Below are positions 58,065 to 64,000 of a stretch of DNA of 64,000 nt, piece after piece. The notes below the pieces were generated by a model. That model was not told the origin of the DNA. It worked only from the letters and a program-made list of their open reading frames with translations, and searched no databases. Location of the stretch: assembly GCA_017621155.1 (NCBI GenBank), contig JAGATP010000015.1:96456-160455 (forward strand), written 5' to 3'. The position numbers and the translations under genes were made by a program. Each line of letters starts with the position of its first letter. Positions within the stretch are counted from its first letter, which is position 1. The stretch comes from Clostridia bacterium (GTDB lineage: Bacteria; Bacillota; Clostridia; Christensenellales; Borkfalkiaceae).

Positions 58065-58514
58065 TTAAATCTGCGCAAATGCGTCTTGCAGGGCGAGAAT
58101 GACCATGCCACAAGCGTCCGTATTGGCGGGAATGAGCCATTCGGACGGCATTCCCTCAATGGAAACGGGCAAGCCGTTCTCATCGCATGTCACTTTCCAG
58201 GAATTGATCTCCTCGACGCTGCACGAACACAAGTTCGGATAGAAGGTCAGGCAATTAAAGATACCCCAAGGGCCGCCCACCGAAATGACGTAGTCCGATT
58301 CCTCGTCTTCGGCAATGGTGTAAATCGAGCCGTCCGCATTGAGCATGACAATGATGTCGCACCCCCGCTTGACGGAATTTACTTCACCGACGTGATACTC
58401 TCCGGTAATCGTCTTTTTTTCGCTCTTCTTGTTCGCACATGCACCCATACTCAAAGCCATGAGCAAACACATCAGCAAACTCGCTATGATCAGACTGATC
58501 TTTCTCTTTTTCAT
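58065..58514 (-). CDS. Module 4 small lipoprotein
   Basis: A 149-residue lipoprotein: KKRK start, hydrophobic stretch, lipobox MGAC with Cys at about residue 26, and a soluble domain with CDIIVMLNADGSIYTI and WGIFNC. It contains five or six cysteines. It follows the module 4 GH3 gene by 7 bp (stop at 58522, ATG at 58514 after AGGAG) and so takes the place of the four-helix protein of modules 1-3. No family recognised. Confidence 0.82.
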   Translation of the reverse strand: MKKRKISLIIASLLMCLLMALSMGACANKKSEKKTITGEYHVGEVNSVKRGCDIIVMLNADGSIYTIAEDEESDYVISVGGPWGIFNCLTFYPNLCSCSVEEINSWKVTCDENGLPVSIEGMPSEWLIPANTDACGMVILALQDAFAQI

Positions 58515-58521
58515 TCTCTTT

Positions 58522-61314
58522 TTACTCCTTTTCTGTTTTCTTCGCAAAGAACGCCGGATAGATCATAAACACCGCAGAGCAGACAATTCCTGCCACGAGC
58601 AGAACGTCGAACGCGACGACAATTGCAATCCAACTATAATTCCACTGCACTTCCATCTGAACGGCTGCGGAATTTGCAAACACGTACAACTGGTTGTGTG
58701 CGGCGCGGCGCAGGCATTGCAAGCCGTAAGCGGAATCCGTAATTTTGGAAGAAACCTCCGCTTTCATGGCGGTCAACCACATATCTACGCCCGCAACCAC
58801 GGCGGCATCTGAACTGTACGTAATGTAATCGTCGCAAGCATCCGTCAAAATTCTGCCCTTGAAACCCCATTCTCCGCGAGGAAGCGCACTCATCGTCGCA
58901 TAGCTTGCACCCGTCCAGGTTGCGCCGATGGCGTTGTAACCTGCCATAAAGCCCGTCGCAGACGCCTCTTTCACGCTGATCTCAAACGGTCTCGCATAGA
59001 TTTCGCGAATCGTCTGCTCGGTCGCCCAAGTATGGACGGTACGCTGACGGTTGGTCTCCTGATCGTTGAGCATATAATGCTTGATGTATACCGCAATGCC
59101 CTTTTTCTGCATTTCTCTGATTTGCGCGGCAGCAAGCTTGCCGGCAAGCAAACCGTCCTCGGAATAGTATTCGAAAGCGCGTCCGCCGAAGGGGTTTCTA
59201 TGCGTATTCATGGAAGGCGCATACAAGCCAGAAACACCCTCTACCAGACATTCGTCCGCAAAAATCCGACCAAATTCGGCTGCAAGCTCCTGATTCCACG
59301 TTGCCGCAAGCACGACCGTGCCCGTATACTGATTTCCCGTCTTGTCGTTCGTAAGATTATGTAAGCCCTCGGCGCCATCCATATCGACCGCCATCGCCTT
59401 TTCAATGGACACGACGGCAGGATTATGCCATCCGCAGTTGCCGAACATGTTTCTTAGTTCGTTCAAGGTCAATTGGTCAAGAAGATCTTCCCAAAGAGGA
59501 TCATCATAGTCAAGGCCGATCATATCCGTGACGATAAGCCCGTTGTCGGCGCCCATTACGGGTTTTCCCACGCCCGGATGATTCTGATCGAGCTTTGCAA
59601 TGTCAATATCCGATCCTGCATAAGAGTTGCCCATGCGTTCAATCGTCGTCTGATTCGCCGTAGCGTTCGCGCACTGATCTCTTCCCGTCGGGAACGTTCC
59701 CGCAAAGTCGCTTCTCGTCATAAGCGGTGCAATCACGCCAAAGCTTCCGTCGCCGGCGGTGACGTCGTCGTAAAGGTTGGTTGCAGCCTTCACGTCACTG
59801 CTTCTTCCGCCGTTCGCCTCGTTGTAGACAATGCGATCCGCATCAAAGGAGTGGGAACAGCCGTCTTTTACGGTGTGAGAATCGCTGCGGAGGGTCAGCT
59901 CGTACTTCCCTGCCGAAAGCACATATGCCTTTTCGGTTTTGTAATCGTAAGAAGCCATATCGTCGTAATTCATGGTAATCGTGACGATATTGCTCTCTCC
60001 GGGAGCAAGCAGCTTCGTCTTGGCAAAACCGCCCAATACAACCTCGGACTTTTCAATTCCCTCGCTCGCCGTATAGGGCGCATGGTAATAGAGCTGAACG
60101 ACGTCTTTTCCGGAATAAGTCGTACCGACGTTCTTCACGGTGACAGATACGCTGATCGTCCCGCCCTTGCCGCCGACCGTCCATTGAGGATTACTCCATT
60201 CGAACGACGTATAGGAAAGTCCGTAGCCGAAGGGATACTGCACCGTCTCTGCGAAATTAATATAGCCCTCTGCTGCCGCCGTCTCGTAATAGCGATAGCC
60301 GACATAAATGCCCTCGTTATAGTAAACGTATCTGTTTCTGTCATGCCCGAGGGGATCGGTAAAGTTGGAATATTCGTAATTGCCGAAGTTATAGTAAGTC
60401 GGATTGGATTCCATTTGATAAGCCCAAGTGTCGGGCAGATGTCCCGAAGGCGTTACTTCCCCCGAAATTACCTTTGCTACGGCGTTGTTTCCCGTAGAGC
60501 CGGGCAAGCCCATCCAGATACAGGCGTCGATTCCGGAATCCTCCAAAAAGCCGACTTCCATCGGATTAGGCGTATTCAATAAAATGATCACCTTTTCGTA
60601 GTGTTCCTTCAGGTAATCAAGCAAATTGATCTCCACCTGTTGCAGTTCGAGATAATGCTTGCCCGCATCTCCGCCCGTGATGCCCGTCATATCGAGCTTT
60701 GCATCCGAGCCTTCGCCGCCCGCTCTGCCGATGACCATGACGGCGGTATCCGAATACTGCTCGCTGTAATCGAGGATATTCTTTCCCTCATAGGTATAGC
60801 TTTGGTATTGCTCCATTGTCTGTTCCAGAATGGAAGCGTCCGCTCCCGTCATATTGACGGTACCACCTGCCTGATCGTTGCGTTCCTGGTAATGATCGGC
60901 ATAGAACTTCCAAAGTCCGGGATTTACCTCAAAGCCCGCATTCTCAAAGCCCTGTTTCATCGTGATATTGATGTCCTGTTTGAACCAACTGGAAGCAGAA
61001 CCCGATCCCTGATAAAGCGTCTGATAGGAGCAATTCCCGAACAAATTGATCTTCTTCGTCTCCTTCAAGGGCAGAGCTCCGTCATTCTTGAGCAAGACAA
61101 GACCTTCTCCCTCTACTTGCTCCGTCAGCTTCCGAGCGTTTTCAAGCGCTTGCGTTTCGGTCATTTCCACGCTTGTCTTCGTCTCACCGCGAAAGTATAG
61201 CATAATCATGCCGTTGAATATTCCCACGAGAATATTCGCCACAAGCGCTACTACGGTGCAGACGGCGGCAATCGCTATGCCAACAATGCCTGTTTTTTTG
61301 CTTTTTGCCTTCAT
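58522..61314 (-). CDS. Module 4 membrane-anchored, domain-permuted glycoside hydrolase family 3 protein
   Basis: The shortest of the four, 930 residues, with helices at about 10-38 and 895-918, and the same reversed domain order. The C-domain has IGRAGGEGSD; the catalytic domain has NTHRNPFGGRAFEY, IKHY and the probable nucleophile Asp825 in LTDA. The substrate-binding DGPxG of the others reads DGAEG here. Between the Fn3-like part and the catalytic domain it is shorter than its relatives. The start ATG follows AGGAGG. Confidence 0.92.
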   Translation of the reverse strand: MKAKSKKTGIVGIAIAAVCTVVALVANILVGIFNGMIMLYFRGETKTSVEMTETQALENARKLTEQVEGEGLVLLKNDGALPLKETKKINLFGNCSYQTLYQGSGSASSWFKQDINITMKQGFENAGFEVNPGLWKFYADHYQERNDQAGGTVNMTGADASILEQTMEQYQSYTYEGKNILDYSEQYSDTAVMVIGRAGGEGSDAKLDMTGITGGDAGKHYLELQQVEINLLDYLKEHYEKVIILLNTPNPMEVGFLEDSGIDACIWMGLPGSTGNNAVAKVISGEVTPSGHLPDTWAYQMESNPTYYNFGNYEYSNFTDPLGHDRNRYVYYNEGIYVGYRYYETAAAEGYINFAETVQYPFGYGLSYTSFEWSNPQWTVGGKGGTISVSVTVKNVGTTYSGKDVVQLYYHAPYTASEGIEKSEVVLGGFAKTKLLAPGESNIVTITMNYDDMASYDYKTEKAYVLSAGKYELTLRSDSHTVKDGCSHSFDADRIVYNEANGGRSSDVKAATNLYDDVTAGDGSFGVIAPLMTRSDFAGTFPTGRDQCANATANQTTIERMGNSYAGSDIDIAKLDQNHPGVGKPVMGADNGLIVTDMIGLDYDDPLWEDLLDQLTLNELRNMFGNCGWHNPAVVSIEKAMAVDMDGAEGLHNLTNDKTGNQYTGTVVLAATWNQELAAEFGRIFADECLVEGVSGLYAPSMNTHRNPFGGRAFEYYSEDGLLAGKLAAAQIREMQKKGIAVYIKHYMLNDQETNRQRTVHTWATEQTIREIYARPFEISVKEASATGFMAGYNAIGATWTGASYATMSALPRGEWGFKGRILTDACDDYITYSSDAAVVAGVDMWLTAMKAEVSSKITDSAYGLQCLRRAAHNQLYVFANSAAVQMEVQWNYSWIAIVVAFDVLLVAGIVCSAVFMIYPAFFAKKTEKE

Positions 61315-61355
61315 ATTTTACCTCCTGTTTTTTTGGGTGCGGCAAAATGCCCCCT

Positions 61356-61389
61356 GCTTTCCAAATCGAAAGCGCACTCATTATAGCAC
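61356..61389 (-). promoter_or_regulatory. Module 4 GH3 promoter with inverted repeat downstream of the -10
   Basis: Minus strand GTGCTATAAT (61380-61389) is an extended -10 without a clear -35. GCTTTC-6-GAAAGC (61356-61373) follows within the predicted first 25 transcribed bases. Confidence 0.6.
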
Positions 61390-61537
61390 TTGTTCTGCCG
61401 AAAAACGAAAAAAGGAGGAAAAAGCGCTTTCACGGAAAAAAACGACACTCCCGTCGGAACAAAACGTCGCATTTTGGGAACGAAATGCAAAATCGCACCA
61501 AACAGGGCTTCCCGAATGGAAAATTCTCTCCGAAAAA
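61390..61537. other. Upstream region of the module 4 GH3 promoter
   Basis: In the 305-bp gap between the module 4 regulator and GH3, this part holds no gene that I can support. It is AT-rich with several T runs on the minus strand. It is where regulator sites would be expected. I could not find a repeat shared with the other three GH3 promoters. Confidence 0.6.
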
Positions 61538-61566
61538 AATGAGTGCGGCGTTATGCCGAACTCATT
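61538..61566 (-). terminator. Terminator of the module 4 two-component operon
   Basis: Minus strand AATGAGT-TCGGC / GCCGC-ACTCATT followed by seven T, about 53 bp after the regulator stop. Confidence 0.85.
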
Positions 61567-61619
61567 CAAAGACTTTCTATTTGCTTGATTCTCTCCCAAT
61601 CTAGCCGAGCAGGTTTCCG

Positions 61620-62366
61620 CTAGAGCAAAAGCGAACCGTTTTTTTGCGCAAGCCTCAAATACTGCTCCCTGATCTCGATCCCCTTCTTTCGGCTCAACGG
61701 AATGGTTTCTCCGTTTAACAGCGTAATATCGCTCCGCCCGATGACGGAAATAAAACGGTAGTTCACTAAAAATCCCTTGTGCACCCTCAAAAATCCCCTT
61801 TCTCTCGTCTTCTCTTCCAAGTTTTCCAAAGAATCCTGCACGACGATTTCCCGATCTCCATTCGTCAAATGAAACAATTGATTTTTTCCCGCTCCCTCAA
61901 TGTACATCAGATTTTCGACGGAAACGTTGATTAGACTGCCCTTTGAGGAGACGACGATGGGGGCTTCGTCCTTCTTCCGCTGTTCTGCCTTCTGCAAGAA
62001 ACGGCGCATGACGGATGCCATATCCTTTAAAAAATTGCTCTTTCTCACAAACCCGAACGGACGAACTTCCAACGATTCGAACACGCGGTCTTCTCTGTTG
62101 GAAACGTAAATGATTTCCGTCTTGTTCTTTTTCGCCCTGAGCCTTTGTCCGAACTCGATGCCGTCCATTCCGCCCATGTCGATGTCCAACAAGAACAAAT
62201 CGAACACCGTTTCTTCCAATGCCCTTTCCAGCTTGCGCATGGAATCGAAAATCTCGATTTCCGTCTTGATGCCGCAGCTTTGCAATACCTTTGCCGTCGC
62301 GCCTTCGATCTGCAACAGCGCCTCCACGTCGTCATCACAGATTGCGATTTTCAGATTATTGATCAT
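61620..62366 (-). CDS. Module 4 LytTR-family response regulator
   Basis: A 248-residue regulator: receiver with AICDDD, phospho-acceptor Asp in LFLLDIDMGGMDG, and a FVRKSN segment where the others have FMVKP; LytTR domain with YIEGAGKNQLFHL and FLRVHKGFLVNYR. The changes put it in another branch from modules 1-3. The start is the ATG at 62366 after AAGGAGAG; the GTG at 62372 is too close to the ribosome site. It overlaps the kinase stop by 11 bp and comes second in the operon, the reverse of modules 1-3. Confidence 0.92.
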   Translation of the reverse strand: MINNLKIAICDDDVEALLQIEGATAKVLQSCGIKTEIEIFDSMRKLERALEETVFDLFLLDIDMGGMDGIEFGQRLRAKKNKTEIIYVSNREDRVFESLEVRPFGFVRKSNFLKDMASVMRRFLQKAEQRKKDEAPIVVSSKGSLINVSVENLMYIEGAGKNQLFHLTNGDREIVVQDSLENLEEKTRERGFLRVHKGFLVNYRFISVIGRSDITLLNGETIPLSRKKGIEIREQYLRLAQKNGSLLL

Positions 62367-63708
62367 TTTCACTCTCCTTATCCTTCACAAACATCAAAAC
62401 GTCTGCAACAAAAATGCTATCGACCACCTCATAGCGCAGACTCCCGCCATAGTCCTCCACGTTTTTTTGCACGATCTGCGTTCCATACCCATGTAAACGC
62501 CTTTGGCTCTTCGTCGTCTTCAACAGAACTGCCCTCTCCTCGTCCTCGCTCCGAATGGGATTGGTGACGCGAATAAAGAGCGATTGATTTTCGAGCCGAA
62601 TCTCCGCACCGATCACGACCGTTTCGGGCGGGAAGCCGGCACGCGAACAGTACTCCACGGCATTGTCCATCAGATTGGCAAGCACACTGCAAAAATCGCT
62701 TTCGGAAATCCCGAAGGAAGCGGAAACGGCGATCTTCCGTTCCAAAGAATAGCCACGGTACTTGATTTTTTCCAACTCCATGTTCAACACGGCGTCCACC
62801 ATGTAATTCCCGCTGTCAATATATTCCAAAGATCCCAGCTTTTTCTCCTCAAATTCCTGAAAAAAGCGATTGAGTCCGTCGTAATTTTGGTCTGACAGCA
62901 GAGATTTCATATATCCGAACTGATTTTTGATCTCATGCCGCAGAATCATGATCTCTTCACGATTGCACTCCGTTAAATGGATCTGTTCGTTCATTGCATC
63001 CTTGTGCGCATGAATCATTTGCGCTTCCAAACGAATGTTATGCTCCTTCGTAGACGCATAAAACATATAGTACGCAAAAATTTGAATTAACAGGAGCAAA
63101 GCATTCGCGACAAAATTCTGGAAATCCGTCCCCTTTTCCGCATACTCGGGCAAAATCGCCATTAAACTCACGGTCAAAAAAAGAATGACGACCCCGGAAT
63201 GATTGACGTAAGTATATTCCTCAATGGAACATACGCGCAAATAGGTAAAAACTGCAACCGTAGCGATAAAAAAGCAAAGGCAGCGAATCGTCTCAAAAAA
63301 GTAATTCCAAGACCCGTTCGGATTGAATGCCTCGCCTCCCGTAATCACGGTGTATGCCAGATCGATGGAGTGAATCGAATAGAAGAAGAGCATATAGAAA
63401 CATACAGCGAGCGTAATTCGCGAAGATGCGCGAAGCTTTGAAAATAGGAGCGCAAAGAGAAACAAAACGAAGGGATAGACGACGAGAATAAGCCTTTGCG
63501 TTCCGAAAACAACTGTATACGCCGAGGATAAAACGATCAGAAGCAGCCAAAAAACAATGAGCTTCCCCAAAAAGGAAAGCAGTGATCGGAGAGAAGTGAA
63601 ATTAATTTCGGACAAAAGGGCGATAAATCCCGTCACGAAAAAAAGATCTCTCAAAATATAACTGACGCCGTTGCACAAATGCACGTAGTAGTTTAAAAAA
63701 TAATTCAT
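62356..63708 (-). CDS. Module 4 GHKL sensor histidine kinase
   Basis: A 450-residue kinase with about seven helices in the first 220 residues, a short coiled segment, and a GHKL domain whose phospho-acceptor motif is LRHEIKNQFGYM, unlike the CHDLRYH of modules 1-3. The N box reads ANLMDNAVEYC and the glycine box HGYGTQIVQKN. It is nearer to classical AgrC in its RHE-KN motif. The start is the ATG at 63708 after GGGGGA; a longer frame to 63858 runs over the promoter. It is the first gene of the module 4 operon. Confidence 0.9.
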   Translation of the reverse strand: MNYFLNYYVHLCNGVSYILRDLFFVTGFIALLSEINFTSLRSLLSFLGKLIVFWLLLIVLSSAYTVVFGTQRLILVVYPFVLFLFALLFSKLRASSRITLAVCFYMLFFYSIHSIDLAYTVITGGEAFNPNGSWNYFFETIRCLCFFIATVAVFTYLRVCSIEEYTYVNHSGVVILFLTVSLMAILPEYAEKGTDFQNFVANALLLLIQIFAYYMFYASTKEHNIRLEAQMIHAHKDAMNEQIHLTECNREEIMILRHEIKNQFGYMKSLLSDQNYDGLNRFFQEFEEKKLGSLEYIDSGNYMVDAVLNMELEKIKYRGYSLERKIAVSASFGISESDFCSVLANLMDNAVEYCSRAGFPPETVVIGAEIRLENQSLFIRVTNPIRSEDEERAVLLKTTKSQRRLHGYGTQIVQKNVEDYGGSLRYEVVDSIFVADVLMFVKDKESENDQ

Positions 63709-63745
63709 TCTTTCCCCCAAACTTCGAAGCTGATTTCCTGCAATC

Positions 63746-63774
63746 AGTATAGCACCGTCCCCCTTTTTTGTCAA
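63746..63774 (-). promoter_or_regulatory. Promoter of the module 4 kinase operon
   Basis: Minus strand TTGACA (63769-63774), 17 bp, TATACT (63746-63751) preceded by GTGC, giving an extended -10. Strong sigma-A type. Confidence 0.88.
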
Positions 63775-63828
63775 TCCCCAAAAATCATATTTCAAATGAG
63801 TTTTTCGACAAAAAGTCGCAAAAAGAAA

Positions 63829-63847
63829 ACGTCCCGATAAGGGACGT
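63829..63847 (-). terminator. Terminator of the rRNA operon
   Basis: Minus strand ACGTCCC / GGGACGT with a 5-nt loop then TTTTC and TTTTT, 18 bp after the 5S end. Confidence 0.8.
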
Positions 63848-63864
63848 ATTTTGGGCATGAAAAA

Positions 63865-63980
63865 AGTGGCAACTACCTATCCTCACGACCGGTGGCCCGG
63901 GCACTACTTTCGGCGTGGAGAAGCTTAACTTCTGTGTTCGGTATGGGAACAGGTGGATCCTTCTCACTATCGTCACCACT
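63865..63980 (-). rRNA. 5S ribosomal RNA
   Basis: The reverse complement contains the 5S core CCACCTGTTCCCATACCGAA and the AAGTTAAGCTTCTCCACGCC segment, with 5' AGTGGTGAC and 3' GTTGCCACT pairing as helix I, giving a 116-nt molecule. As 5S is normally last, the 23S and 16S genes should lie to the right, outside the window, on the same strand. Confidence 0.97.
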
Positions 63981-64000
63981 ATGGTTCAGTTTCTTTTCCA

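Overview
This is a chromosomal window from a low-GC-lineage Gram-positive bacterium, most likely a Clostridia-type gut anaerobe with roughly balanced base composition. The evidence is gene content: a SCIFF peptide with its radical-SAM maturase, HemZ-type radical SAM protein, MazF/EndoA, Rel, YajC/SecD/SecF, strong GGAGG ribosome-binding sites, and textbook sigma-A promoters (TTGACA-17-TATAAT). Most genes lie on the minus strand, the same strand as the 5S rRNA at the right edge. The exact family cannot be read from the sequence; a Christensenellales-like clostridium is only a guess.

The dominant feature is a four-times-repeated signalling and glycosidase module that I do not recognise as a described system. 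Modules 1 (297-5874) and 2 (6084-11656) are in tandem; module 3 is at 41271-46985 and module 4 at 58065-63708. Each has a LytTR response regulator, an overlapping polytopic GHKL histidine kinase, and a 930-1053-residue glycoside hydrolase family 3 protein. The GH3 proteins are domain-permuted (C-domain, Fn3-like, then catalytic N-domain) and held by a membrane helix at each end. Modules 1-3 end with a small four-helix membrane protein; module 4 ends with a small lipoprotein. The regulator operons have strong consensus promoters. The GH3 genes have separate promoters with a good -10 but no recognisable -35 and a short inverted repeat just after the -10, which suggests they are the regulated targets.

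Between the modules, left to right: a GntR/ABC-transporter operon with an operator-like palindrome (11858-13920); a large BspA-like leucine-rich-repeat lipoprotein with cysteine-rich repeats (13996-17091); a membrane protein, pnp and rpsO (17223-20462); and a decayed acyltransferase gene (20579-21680). A long housekeeping block follows: hemZ, an MBL hydrolase, rel, recJ, secF, secD, scfB, scfA, a TIGR04086-like protein, yajC, tgt, a DUF885 lipoprotein, queA, ruvB, ruvA and ruvC (21691-39636). argH diverges from it on the plus strand.

To the right of module 3 are an ATP-grasp/hydrolase/esterase operon (47166-49864), a GH43-like protein (49976-51469), a small protein diverging from a leaderless WYL regulator (51616-52873), two secreted or membrane proteins of unknown role, one of them AT-rich and DUF6973-like, an isolated murG, a pnuC-family transporter behind a riboswitch-like attenuator, a lipoprotein and a lipase. 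The window closes with module 4 and the 5S rRNA. It opens with the 3' end of mazF. I saw no tRNA genes, insertion sequences, prophage genes or CRISPR arrays.
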